From the NCBI RefSeq assembly GCF_026239655.1, contig NZ_JAPIVO010000002.1, positions 248,001 through 312,000 of the forward strand: a stretch of 64,000 bases of DNA, read 5' to 3'. The position numbers and the translations under genes are program-made. The number at the start of each line of letters is the position of its first letter. Position 1 is the stretch's first letter. The notes under the pieces are model-generated. The model ran no database searches, was not told the DNA's origin, and was given only the letters and a program-made list of their open reading frames with translations. The DNA comes from Pedobacter sp. MR2016-24 (GTDB lineage: Bacteria > Bacteroidota > Bacteroidia > Sphingobacteriales > Sphingobacteriaceae). Shown here piece after piece: positions 47,948 to 56,686 of the stretch.

Positions 47948-48781
47948 TTATTCAGAGATCAGCCTGATATCATGATCACCAATAAGGATAAGTCTTTCCT
48001 TGTATAAAGCGCCCGTAGTTTTCTTAAATGCCTTTTTGCTGATCTTCAGCAGGTCATAAATATCCTCAGGTGAACTTTTGTCGCCCAGGTTGATTACACC
48101 TTTGTTTTCTTCCAGCATTTTAATCAGGACTTCCTTAGTGTCAAGAATATGGCCATAACCCATCGGCTGTAAGCTTAAATCAATCTTTCCGCCTACGCGT
48201 ACTTTCTTGATCCACCCTTTTCTTACTTCGCCGGGATTCAACTGATCAAATAGTTCATTCTGATATAATAAGCCTATATATTTATTATCAATGATGGCAT
48301 TGTAACCCAGGTCACTGCGGTCCGCAATTAACAAACTCACCTCATCACCTTCTTCGAAATTGATTTCCTCTTCCTCTACGAAGTTGGTTAGCCTCGAAGA
48401 AGCCACCATACGGTCGTTACTGTCATCAAGGAAAACATAAACCACATGTTTATCACCTTTAAACATCGGGCGTTTCTGTTCCTTTTCAGGTACATAAATA
48501 TCTTTATCGATACCAATATCCATGAAAACACCGTTCTCTCCATCTTCTACAACCGTCAGATAAGCGAAATCACCTACACAAGCCAGGGGTTTCTGCGAAG
48601 TAGCATGCAGCCTGCCATCTTTATGCATATAAACGAACACATTGATATTATCGCCTGTTTCTGCATCTTTTGGCACATGGTTGTATGGTAACAAGGCTTC
48701 TTTATCACCGTCTGAAAGGATCAGCCCTGCTTCTGTTTTGCTTGTAATTCTGAGTTCGTTGTATTGTCCTATCTGTATCAT
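47948..48781 (-). CDS. S1-like RNA-binding protein, CvfB family
   Basis: A 277-residue cytoplasmic protein. Successive S1-like beta barrels (MIQIGQYNELRITSKTEAG; LTVVEDGENGVFMDIGID; SLLIADRSDLGYNAIID) and a C-terminal winged-helix-like part (SPEDIYDLLKISKKAFKKTTGALYK) match CvfB/YitL proteins, which bind RNA. Convergent with the GNAT operon. Confidence 0.9.
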   Translation of the reverse strand: MIQIGQYNELRITSKTEAGLILSDGDKEALLPYNHVPKDAETGDNINVFVYMHKDGRLHATSQKPLACVGDFAYLTVVEDGENGVFMDIGIDKDIYVPEKEQKRPMFKGDKHVVYVFLDDSNDRMVASSRLTNFVEEEEINFEEGDEVSLLIADRSDLGYNAIIDNKYIGLLYQNELFDQLNPGEVRKGWIKKVRVGGKIDLSLQPMGYGHILDTKEVLIKMLEENKGVINLGDKSSPEDIYDLLKISKKAFKKTTGALYKERLILIGDHDIRLISE

Positions 48782-48880
48782 GGTATTGTGTTATTCGATC
48801 TGCAAAGGTAGCAATATCATTTAGAATGGGCGGCAGAACATTTTTAATATAAAAACGTTAATACCGTTATTAATAGATAT

Positions 48881-49390
48881 ATGGACAACAATAGCATCAT
48901 TCCGGTTAAAACGGCATTTCCACCAATAGTAGACGAGACTTGTAACGTGCTTTTGCTGGGCACTATGCCGGGCGACCGCTCCTTGTTAATGCAGCAATAT
49001 TACGGACATGCGGGGAACCATTTCTGGAAGCTGATCTATACGCTTTTTGATGCAGCTGTTGAACCTGATTATGAAGCAAGGAAAAGGTTTTTACTGGCGC
49101 ATGGAATTGCTTTATGGGACGTGCTGGAATCCTGCACCTGTGTAGGTAGTCTGGACAGCAATATCAAAAATGAAGTGGTAAATGACTTTGCTTTATTTTA
49201 TAGCGAGCATCCTGAGATTGCGCATGTTTTCTTTGACAGCAAAGCTGCGGAAAAGTTTTACCTCAAACATGTGGGTAAAAGTGAAGGTAAGACTTATCAT
49301 CTGCTGCCCTCACCGAGTCGTGCAAATGCCTCAAAAACATTTGATCAGAAGCTGGAATTGTGGAAGGAGCTGCTGCTTTATGTCAAATAA
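48881..49390 (+). CDS. DNA-deoxyinosine glycosylase (UDG superfamily, family 6-like)
   Basis: A 169-residue repair enzyme removing hypoxanthine from DNA. Active-site motif NVLLLGTMPGDRSLLMQQYYGHAGNHFWKLI (given in parts: GTMPGDRS and YYGHAGNHFW) and the C-terminal LLPSPSRANASK loop match this subfamily. Divergent from the CvfB-like gene across a ~100-bp gap. Confidence 0.88.
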   Translation: MDNNSIIPVKTAFPPIVDETCNVLLLGTMPGDRSLLMQQYYGHAGNHFWKLIYTLFDAAVEPDYEARKRFLLAHGIALWDVLESCTCVGSLDSNIKNEVVNDFALFYSEHPEIAHVFFDSKAAEKFYLKHVGKSEGKTYHLLPSPSRANASKTFDQKLELWKELLLYVK

Positions 49391-49438
49391 ATTTTATTGC
49401 TGAATAAAAAAAACCTGATCGCTTATATTTGCGCAGGA

Positions 49439-50602
49439 ATGACAACTACGATCACAAAGAACAAACACAGGATATTTTTAAGTACTTTTTTCTTCATGTC
49501 CGGATTCAGTTTTGCCACCTGGGCATCACGGATTCCAACGATTAAAATGGCCTTTGGCTTTAATGAAGCGGAGCTGGGCAGTATTTTACTGGCGATGCCG
49601 ATAGGCTCCCTGCTAGGTCTGCCTATTTCCGGCTGGCTGGTATCAAAGTATAACAGTCGTGTGCCGCTGGCGGTAGGTTATGGCCTAAATGCCCTGTCGC
49701 TCGCCCTGATCGGGTTTACACATGCTACCATTAGCCTGGTAGCTGCGGTAGTATTGTTTGCATTTACTACGCGGATCTTCAATATTTCAGTGAACACGCA
49801 GGCGATCACGTTACAAAAGCAATTTAGTCAGAAGATCATCGGTTCTTTCCACGGTTTCTGGAGCACAGGAGGTATTGCCGGGGTAGCTTTTTCTACTTTC
49901 TTGCTGGAGTTTAATACCCCTATTCAAACGCATTTTTTAATAGTTGCCATCATTACTTTACTGATTACCTGTTATTCTTACCGCTATCTGCTCAAAAATG
50001 ACCGGGCAGAGAAAGGGAATAAGATTATTGTGGGGAAGCCGGATCCGTATATACTTTACCTGGGACTGGTTGTATTCTTCTCTGCGATTTGTGAAGGGGG
50101 AATGTTCGACTGGAGCGGGATCTATTTTAAGGAAGTGCTGGATGTAAAAATCTTTACTTACGGCTACCTGATATTTATGACCTTTATGGCAGCTTCAAGG
50201 TTCCTGTCTGATATCATTATTTCACGATTCGGCATGCCTGCCACCTATATCATGAGTGCTACATTTATTGTTTCGGGAATTGGACTGGCGATTATTGTGC
50301 CGCAGTTCTGGACAGCCATGATTGGTTTTTCGCTGGTAGGTTTTGGTACTGCGGCTGTAATTCCAATGTCTTACGCCCTTGCGGGAGCCTCTAAAAAATA
50401 TTCTCCGGGAATGGCTATTTCCATTATCGCTACCTATTCCATTACGGGTATGTTGCTTGGTCCGCCGCTGATCGGATACCTGGCGCATGCATTTAACCTG
50501 AGGGTTTCTTTTATTGTGTTCGGTTTTTGCGGACTGATGCTGATTCCTATCTCGCAGCTGTTTTTTAAGTATCAGAAATCCGTGCTGGCGGAAGAGGTAT
50601 AG
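49439..50602 (+). CDS. MFS transporter (YbjJ-like)
   Basis: A 387-residue 12-helix transporter. ATG at 49439 is chosen because the first helix (IFLSTFFFMSGFSFATWASRIPTIK) follows directly; an in-frame TTG at 49397 is less credible. FSFATWASRIP and GSLLGLPISGWLVSKYNSR are typical of the YbjJ/FucP-like branch. The substrate is unknown. It lies 48 bp after the glycosylase. Confidence 0.87.
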   Translation: MTTTITKNKHRIFLSTFFFMSGFSFATWASRIPTIKMAFGFNEAELGSILLAMPIGSLLGLPISGWLVSKYNSRVPLAVGYGLNALSLALIGFTHATISLVAAVVLFAFTTRIFNISVNTQAITLQKQFSQKIIGSFHGFWSTGGIAGVAFSTFLLEFNTPIQTHFLIVAIITLLITCYSYRYLLKNDRAEKGNKIIVGKPDPYILYLGLVVFFSAICEGGMFDWSGIYFKEVLDVKIFTYGYLIFMTFMAASRFLSDIIISRFGMPATYIMSATFIVSGIGLAIIVPQFWTAMIGFSLVGFGTAAVIPMSYALAGASKKYSPGMAISIIATYSITGMLLGPPLIGYLAHAFNLRVSFIVFGFCGLMLIPISQLFFKYQKSVLAEEV

Positions 50603-50670
50603 CTTTGACGCCACTTTCAGAAAATAATTAAAAAAAATTGAGCGCTTATACAATAATATTCAAACCGGAG

Positions 50671-50740
50671 CGTCTATATACCTGAGAGCGTTAATTTAGA
50701 TGAACGGGGATATGGTGAAAACGATATCCCCGTTTCTTTT
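50671..50740 (+). ncRNA. Candidate small RNA, copy 1
   Basis: Positions 50671-50696 (starting CGTCTATATACC, ending GCGTTAATT) are identical over 26 nt to a minus-strand stretch at 62868-62843. Both are followed by AGAT and a terminator with the same outer stem AACGGGGA/TCCCCGTT but a different loop. CAATAATA occurs exactly 12 nt before each copy (50651-50658 here). The transcript would be ~70 nt. Terminators of unrelated genes do not share a 26-nt leader, so a small-RNA family is my preferred reading. It lies 78 bp upstream of thioredoxin; a leader is possible, but the second copy is not upstream of any same-strand gene. Confidence 0.6.
50703..50740 (+). terminator. Intrinsic terminator of candidate small RNA 1
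   Basis: AACGGGGATAT (50703-50713) pairs perfectly with ATATCCCCGTT (50724-50734) around a 10-nt loop, then TTCTTTT. It would also stop readthrough from the MFS gene. Confidence 0.85.
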
Positions 50741-50818
50741 ATTACCGGATTTCTGCGTTTAATCTGGCTACTCAAACAATAGCTGCAACAGGAATGTTAT
50801 TGACTAAAACATATCATC

Positions 50819-51121
50819 ATGGCAAACTTCGCTGACATCATTAATTCTGATAAACCGGTATTGGTAGATTTTTCTGCAGAATGGTGCGGACCCTGTAAAA
50901 TGATGGCTCCTATCCTGAAACAACTGAAAGGCCTGATCGGGGAGAGTGCAACGATCTTAAAAGTGGACGTAGATAAAAATCCTGCGGTTTCTGGTAAATA
51001 TCAGATCCAGGGTGTGCCTACACTGATTCTCTTTAAAAATGGGGAGATTAAATGGCGTCAGTCGGGCGTAATCCCTGCCAACCAGCTGCAGAATATTATT
51101 GAAAGACATACGGCTTCTTAA
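50819..51121 (+). CDS. trxA: Thioredoxin
   Basis: A 100-residue cytoplasmic disulfide reductase: active site [11 protein letters not shown], cis-Pro loop [13 protein letters not shown]. Length is typical. Preceded by ~80 bp after the candidate small-RNA terminator, so it has its own promoter. Confidence 0.95.
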   Translation: MANFADIINSDKPVLVDFSAEWCGPCKMMAPILKQLKGLIGESATILKVDVDKNPAVSGKYQIQGVPTLILFKNGEIKWRQSGVIPANQLQNIIERHTAS

Positions 51122-51147
51122 AGAGGCTGATAAATGATTTGAGACAC

Positions 51148-51987
51148 TTACTTCAGTTCCTTCATGCGGTAAACCCGACGGTCAACATCGCTCATATAAA
51201 AGTATCCCTGGGCATTGCCTGATATATTTCCATCTGCATTCACCGGCACACTGGAGAACAGCCCGTTCCAGTCGGTCTCTAAAAATACTCCGTACAAATA
51301 TTTGGCATAACCTGCAGAGATGGAGATTTTGTAGATCAAAATGACATCCTCTGCGCCAAGGCTAAAAGTGCGTTTTAAATTGGTTAGGGGGTATAATGAA
51401 TTTGGAGAACCAAGAAAGTGAGTATAGTTGTAATATTGTACCTGGTCAAATCTTTCGGTGCTCCATGCAGGAATGCCTGTATAGCTGATCCACCATTTGT
51501 TTGGATTCAGATAACCGAATGTATGTTTAGGAATGGTGCCGTTATATTTTCCGTCAGCAGTTTTAGTAACGGAAAAGGGTAGGAAATCATCGATGATATT
51601 CACCACCTGTCTTAACGTATCTGCTGCTGTATAAGTTTTATTATTATAGCGGATGGTGAGCGTATAGGCCTGATTGTAATTGGGCTCAGCAATTTTTGGA
51701 GCCGAATACACACCAGGTGTGCTGGTTTCCCGGAATACCATATCTTTTTTACCATCATTTACAGTGACAACCGCTTTTCTGATTGGCTTAGGTAATGAAT
51801 CCGGATTAGTGGAAGGTTTACTAAGCCGGAGAAACTGACTGGTATTAGCTGTATTCATTCCTCCTTCAACGGCCAGGTCATACTGACGTGCGGGCGCAGC
51901 AAAGGATAATTCATCGGAATTCTTTTTACAGGAAACCAGAAGGAATTGCAGCAGCAATAACAGGAGGATAAATGATGGTTGTTTCAT
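51148..51987 (-). CDS. DUF4249 lipoprotein
   Basis: About 279 residues from the ATG at 51987, which gives a clean signal with lipobox FLLVSC (mature KKNSDEL). An upstream in-frame start would overlap the receptor gene. DUF4249 proteins are encoded right after STN-type TonB receptors in Bacteroidota and are thought to be their surface accessory lipoproteins. Last gene of the cascade, 1 bp after the receptor stop. Confidence 0.88.
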   Translation of the reverse strand: MKQPSFILLLLLLQFLLVSCKKNSDELSFAAPARQYDLAVEGGMNTANTSQFLRLSKPSTNPDSLPKPIRKAVVTVNDGKKDMVFRETSTPGVYSAPKIAEPNYNQAYTLTIRYNNKTYTAADTLRQVVNIIDDFLPFSVTKTADGKYNGTIPKHTFGYLNPNKWWISYTGIPAWSTERFDQVQYYNYTHFLGSPNSLYPLTNLKRTFSLGAEDVILIYKISISAGYAKYLYGVFLETDWNGLFSSVPVNADGNISGNAQGYFYMSDVDRRVYRMKELK

Positions 51988-51988
51988 G

Positions 51989-54526
51989 TTAAATTTTAAA
52001 GCTGTAAGCCACCCATGGATAAAATCCGAAGGCATATTCCAATGCACTTTTCTGCGGTTCTGCTGCGTTTGTATTCAAATGATAATATAAAGGGTTTTTC
52101 CTGTTGTATAAGTTATAGATACCTACGGAAATTGTGCTGCCCAGGTTTCGTTTTTTAGATAAAGGAGATTCCATTTTATATTGTGCAGATAGGTCCAGGC
52201 GACTAAAATCAGGGAATCTGGAAGTATTCCTGCCTTCAAAAATAGGGACATTGATGCCGTCATGCTGGTAATATCCTGTTGGTAAGGTGAGCGGGCGACC
52301 TGTAGCATAGGTGAAAAATGACTGTACGGAAAGCTTGCTGTTAAAGTTGTAGGTGGCAGTCAGCTTCAGCTCATGAGGGATGTCATAATTAGCGGCAAAC
52401 CTGTTACCCTCATTGATTCCGTCTATGGTGCGGAACACCCTGGTATAGGTATAGGCGAGAACTCCTGTAAACTTACCTTCTGTTTTGTTGATCTCCACTT
52501 CTAGGCCGTAAGCATTGGATTGCCCCGCTTTCAATTGATTTCTGATATCCGGGTTCTGAATGATCTGGGCATGGCCAATCAAATCCAGCTGATGATACAT
52601 CTTTTTTAAATAAGCATTCATCAGCAGGGAAAAGCTGTTTGGCGAATATTTATAGCCGGCAGAGAAGTGATCTGCGTGCTGTGGTTTGATGGTGGCAGAT
52701 GCTGGTATCCAGGGTTCCAGGGATGAAAAGGCCAGGGTGCTGTTTTGGATGAGTTGCAGGTATTGGTAATTCCTGTTATAAGTAAGGAAAAAACGTTGTT
52801 TTGGGGAGAGCAGGTAGCTGATGTTTACACGCGGTTCGGGATTGATAAATGTTTTGTGGTCTTCCTGTTCCAGGCGGTTACCGTTCTCATCGAACACATC
52901 AAGGCGCTCCTCTGCATTTTTAAATATACCTAACCTTAAGCCGTAGTTTAGGGCAAAGCGACCGATGTAAATTTGCTGATGATAGTAGGCGGCAGATTCC
53001 AGGGACCTGTCTTTAGCGATGTTAAATTCGGTACTGATAGCTTTGTTGGTTTCCCCGGGAATAAATCGGTGGTAGGTACTGGTAAGACCAAATTTAATCA
53101 GATTTTGTGGATTATAATAATAAGTATAGTCGGCCTTTAGCGTAAGGTCTTTCACGCCGGTGCTCCACTGACTTTTGCTGGAAAGTGTATCGGCATTCAA
53201 ATCCAGCAGGTTGCTGTAATTGCTGTAGATAGCAGATACGTTGAGGAAGAGCCGGGCATTGAATAAATGATTCCAGCGTAGGGTAGAAGTGATATTTCCC
53301 CAGTTATTGCTGAAAGAATTTTCTGACAAGAGGTGATCCTTTCCACCATAGATGGAATAGAAAAGACTGTTGTTGCTGTTCAGTTTGTAGTTTGCCTTGG
53401 CATTGAGGTCGTAGTAAACAGAGCTTGGATTAAAGAGCTTGAATTTGTTATGGAATACGTCGAGCAAACTTCTGCGGAAAGCCACAATAAAAGAACCTTT
53501 TTCTTTAACAATAGGACCTTCTGCAGCGATGCGGGCCGACATTAAACTGATCCCGCCATTGAGATGGTATTCTTTGTTGTTTCCTTCGGCCATGCGGTTT
53601 TCGATCACAGAGGAGAGCCGGCCGCCATAGTTTGCCGGCATATAATCTTTGTAAACCTGCAGGTTATTGATCGCATCGGGATTAAATACTGATACCAGTC
53701 CGTACAGGTGTGAGGGGTTATAAATCACCGCTTCATCAAGCAGGATCAGGTTCTGGTCTGAATTTCCACCCCTGATAAAGAGTCCGGAGCTCCCTTCGGA
53801 AATTGCTTTGATACCATTCTGCATCTGCAAGGCTTTTACGGCGTCCGTTTCCCCGGCGTAATAAGCAGTGTGGCTAAGTTGTGCAGGTGTGAAATTCTGG
53901 GCATTCAGCAACAGTGGATTTGGTGTTAAATTTTGCCGGATGTGAACTTCAGCAAGGTTATTGGCAACGGCAGTCAGTTCCGCTTCAAGTTCCTGTTCTT
54001 TATTTAATATCAGTGTAACTGTTTTGGTTTCATAACCCAGGCTGGAGATCTTGACTTCATGTTTTCCGGCGGGAATACTGATGGAATAAAAGCCATATTG
54101 GTTGGTCAGGATTCCTGCTTTAAGTGCGGGGACAAATACCGTGGCGCCGATGATAGCCTCACCACTGGCCATGTCCCGGATATGACCGTGGAGGGTATAA
54201 ATTACTGGCTTAATTTCAGTAATTACGATATCATTGCCCACCAGGCTGAAAGTGAGCGGTAGATCGGTAAACACCTTTTCCAGTAGCGTACTGAGCGGCA
54301 TTTGATCGGCATGGATAGGTGTTGTGCGGTATTTTCTGAGCAGATCGGGATCGAACGAGAAACTTGATTTCGTCTTGTTTTGCAGTTTTAATAAAACAGC
54401 AATCAGCGAATCTGCCGTTAAGTGAATGCTAACGGGCTTATTCAATACGCCGGCTTGCTGTGCAGATAGTTTACCTGTTTGCAGAATGATCACAAATAAA
54501 CACAGTGCAATAATTTTGTTCAACAT
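51989..54526 (-). CDS. STN-domain TonB-dependent receptor (signal-transducing)
   Basis: An 845-residue outer-membrane transporter with signal peptide (ends KLSAQQ). An STN domain (~30-105; VSIHLTADSLIAVLLKL) comes first, then a carboxypeptidase-regulatory-like domain (LHGHIRDMASGEAIIGATV), the plug (SSGLFIRGGNSDQNLILLD) and the barrel, ending FYPWVAYSFKI. STN contacts FecR-type anti-sigma factors, so substrate binding should activate the adjacent sigma factor. Substrate unknown; siderophores, haem or peptides are family options. Confidence 0.94.
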   Translation of the reverse strand: MLNKIIALCLFVIILQTGKLSAQQAGVLNKPVSIHLTADSLIAVLLKLQNKTKSSFSFDPDLLRKYRTTPIHADQMPLSTLLEKVFTDLPLTFSLVGNDIVITEIKPVIYTLHGHIRDMASGEAIIGATVFVPALKAGILTNQYGFYSISIPAGKHEVKISSLGYETKTVTLILNKEQELEAELTAVANNLAEVHIRQNLTPNPLLLNAQNFTPAQLSHTAYYAGETDAVKALQMQNGIKAISEGSSGLFIRGGNSDQNLILLDEAVIYNPSHLYGLVSVFNPDAINNLQVYKDYMPANYGGRLSSVIENRMAEGNNKEYHLNGGISLMSARIAAEGPIVKEKGSFIVAFRRSLLDVFHNKFKLFNPSSVYYDLNAKANYKLNSNNSLFYSIYGGKDHLLSENSFSNNWGNITSTLRWNHLFNARLFLNVSAIYSNYSNLLDLNADTLSSKSQWSTGVKDLTLKADYTYYYNPQNLIKFGLTSTYHRFIPGETNKAISTEFNIAKDRSLESAAYYHQQIYIGRFALNYGLRLGIFKNAEERLDVFDENGNRLEQEDHKTFINPEPRVNISYLLSPKQRFFLTYNRNYQYLQLIQNSTLAFSSLEPWIPASATIKPQHADHFSAGYKYSPNSFSLLMNAYLKKMYHQLDLIGHAQIIQNPDIRNQLKAGQSNAYGLEVEINKTEGKFTGVLAYTYTRVFRTIDGINEGNRFAANYDIPHELKLTATYNFNSKLSVQSFFTYATGRPLTLPTGYYQHDGINVPIFEGRNTSRFPDFSRLDLSAQYKMESPLSKKRNLGSTISVGIYNLYNRKNPLYYHLNTNAAEPQKSALEYAFGFYPWVAYSFKI

Positions 54527-54571
54527 ATCCTATCATCGCCGCTGTGGTGTTGGCAGCGCTAATATATAATT

Positions 54572-55564
54572 TTAATCTGCAGAAAGGGTATATCCATTTT
54601 TTGTATTGCTGATGCTGCATTGTAAAGTTGCAGCGATTACGTTCAGCGCACTATCGGGCGTCTGGTAATGCAGGTGGGCGGTTAATTTTTTTGTTTTGAG
54701 TTGATTGCCTGAAATGGTGACCGGGGTATGGTAAACTTTACTCAGCTGGCTGGCGACTTCCAGCAGGGGCGTTTCTGTGAAAACAAAATCCTTATCCATC
54801 CATGATTTATAATTTACATCCGCATTTTTCTTTGCGACAAGCTCACCTGTTCCTGAATGATATATGCCTGTGTTTCCTCCATCAAGCAGAATAGATTTCT
54901 CGGTTTTAACCTGTTTGAGTGCAACTTTACCTTCCTCCACTGTAAGGGTTACATCTTGTTTATTTTTAATGATGTTGAAGCTGGTACCAATATCCTGTGC
55001 CTGTACCTCTCCCATATCAACTATAAAAGGATACCTGCTCTTGTGTACGACGTGGATAAACACTTCCCCGTTTAACAGTTCAACATGACGTTTAGTGTTA
55101 AACTGGCTGGCGACGTACCTTAAAGTTGTTCCGCCATTGAGGTTAATCTGTGTGCCATCGGGCAGATAAACGCTTTTCACTGCAGCATTCATCTCATTTT
55201 TAACTACGGTATAACGACTATCGCTAAAGAAATAATAGCCGATAGAAAAGACGAGTAATACAGATGCTGCAATGCTGAACCAGATGCTTGTACCACTTTT
55301 GCGGCCAACCGGGGTGTTGTCATCTGCGGCACTGATTTTTTTATCCAGTACTGCCCATGATTCCTGTGCAGTATAGTATTGTTGTTCATACAACTGATCT
55401 ATATTTCGCTGTACGGAGACAAATTCCCGGTAGGTGCTTTCATTCGCCACACTTGAGCTGCGCCACTGTTCCAGCAAGTGTTTGTGATCCGGACTAATGG
55501 AATTGTCCAGATCGTCAATAATCAGTGAATAAATAAATTCTTCGTTTGTTTCAAACTCTTTCAT
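54572..55564 (-). CDS. FecR-family anti-sigma factor
   Basis: About 330 residues from the ATG at 55564 (MKEFETNEEF). A cytoplasmic N-terminal domain, one membrane helix (IWFSIAASVLLVFSIGYYFF near 100-120), a periplasmic FecR domain (VYLPDGTQINLNGGTTLRYV; NGEVFIHVVH) and a C-terminal DUF4974-type region. Receives the signal from the STN receptor and controls the sigma factor encoded 11 bp upstream. Confidence 0.93.
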   Translation of the reverse strand: MKEFETNEEFIYSLIIDDLDNSISPDHKHLLEQWRSSSVANESTYREFVSVQRNIDQLYEQQYYTAQESWAVLDKKISAADDNTPVGRKSGTSIWFSIAASVLLVFSIGYYFFSDSRYTVVKNEMNAAVKSVYLPDGTQINLNGGTTLRYVASQFNTKRHVELLNGEVFIHVVHKSRYPFIVDMGEVQAQDIGTSFNIIKNKQDVTLTVEEGKVALKQVKTEKSILLDGGNTGIYHSGTGELVAKKNADVNYKSWMDKDFVFTETPLLEVASQLSKVYHTPVTISGNQLKTKKLTAHLHYQTPDSALNVIAATLQCSISNTKNGYTLSAD

Positions 55565-55575
55565 AGCCTGCAATA

Positions 55576-56163
55576 TTAATGCCTCCAGTATTTTAATAAA
55601 ATCAGCGCTGCCAACCATATATTCAGCTGCTGATTTTCAAGGTGTTCACGTAATTTCTGGAAGCCGTAGGTAAGATGGTTTTTAACTGTTTTCACAGATA
55701 TCTGCATCTGAGCTGCGATTTCCTGTTGTTTTAATTTTCCAAAGCGGCTTAAGTACATCACTTCTTTACATTTTGGAGGGAGAATATCCAGTGCCTTCTC
55801 CAGGCTCAATAGCAAAGATTCCTTTCTTTCCCGCTCTTCCTGCTCCTGTTCATCACGAACCTGTACCTTCATGTATACTTCCTGTTTGCCGCTTTCTGTT
55901 TTTTCTTTTTTTATATAATTGAGCGATGCATTTACCACCGCTTTGTACAAATAACTTTTTACCGAATACTGGATGGTCAGCTGCTCAGCTTTATTCCAGA
56001 TCATCAGGAATACATCATGTACAATCTCTTCTGCCGCTGTCGCCTGACGTACATAACGGAGGGCGACCGCAAATAACTGCCTGTAATGTTCTTTATATAA
56101 GGCTTCAAACACCTTTTTATCCTTTGCCCTGATGGCATCAATAATCTCCTGCTCTCTGCTCAT
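55576..56163 (-). CDS. ECF RNA polymerase sigma factor
   Basis: About 195 residues from the ATG at 56163 (MSREQEIIDAIRAKDKK). Region 2 is FEALYKEHYRQLFAVALRYV through AAEEIVHDVFLMIW; region 4 LPPKCKEVMYLSRFG through EIAAQMQISVKTVKNHL. Of the Bacteroidota FecI-like class. The C-terminal NIWLAALILLKYWRH is an unusually hydrophobic tail. Only 5 bp from the CHRD-like gene, so the two are co-transcribed. Confidence 0.93.
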   Translation of the reverse strand: MSREQEIIDAIRAKDKKVFEALYKEHYRQLFAVALRYVRQATAAEEIVHDVFLMIWNKAEQLTIQYSVKSYLYKAVVNASLNYIKKEKTESGKQEVYMKVQVRDEQEQEERERKESLLLSLEKALDILPPKCKEVMYLSRFGKLKQQEIAAQMQISVKTVKNHLTYGFQKLREHLENQQLNIWLAALILLKYWRH

Positions 56164-56168
56164 CCGGC

Positions 56169-56648
56169 TTATTTCTGCTTTAAGGTCAGGCTCCCTGAAA
56201 TTTCCGGTGAAATAGCAGGCGTGCCGATGGCTAAAAACCAAAGCCCTTTCAACAGGTTACGTTCTTGTAAAGGATTAAGCGTTAAAGATCCCGTAAGGGG
56301 AAGTTTTGCCGGCGGTATATCCTTGTTTTTATAAATCTCACGAATCAGCTCTCCAGCTGTTCCTTTTGCACCACTTCTCAGTGTAATCAGTGAGGGGGTG
56401 ATGCTATCATAAACCAATGTATAGGTGAGCAGCTTAAGCTGCTCATCATATGTTCCCTTTAAAACTCCAACACCAGGAGAAGCAACGTTTGTCCCTTTTT
56501 TATCGATCCGCGCCGTAATGATATAGGTACGGATAGGGGGCTCAAGCTTCGCTTCCTCTTCAACCTGTTGCTTTTTACAAGACAACAGGATACATATACT
56601 TAAAATCACACCTGGCAGTACATAAAACAGCAGCTTTTTCACCTTCAT
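56169..56648 (-). CDS. CHRD-like lipoprotein
   Basis: A 159-residue lipoprotein (lipobox CILLSC, mature KKQQVEEEA). The core GVLKGTYDEQLKLLTYTLVYD, SLITLRSGAKG and late GTPAISPEISGSL resemble a CHRD domain, a beta fold of unclear function. It begins 38 bp after the glycosyltransferase stop, and its stop is 5 bp from the sigma ATG. Why it is encoded first in a sigma/anti-sigma unit is unknown. Confidence 0.75.
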   Translation of the reverse strand: MKVKKLLFYVLPGVILSICILLSCKKQQVEEEAKLEPPIRTYIITARIDKKGTNVASPGVGVLKGTYDEQLKLLTYTLVYDSITPSLITLRSGAKGTAGELIREIYKNKDIPPAKLPLTGSLTLNPLQERNLLKGLWFLAIGTPAISPEISGSLTLKQK

Positions 56649-56686
56649 TTGAATTCAAAACAGAAGGCTAAAATACTAATTATGAC

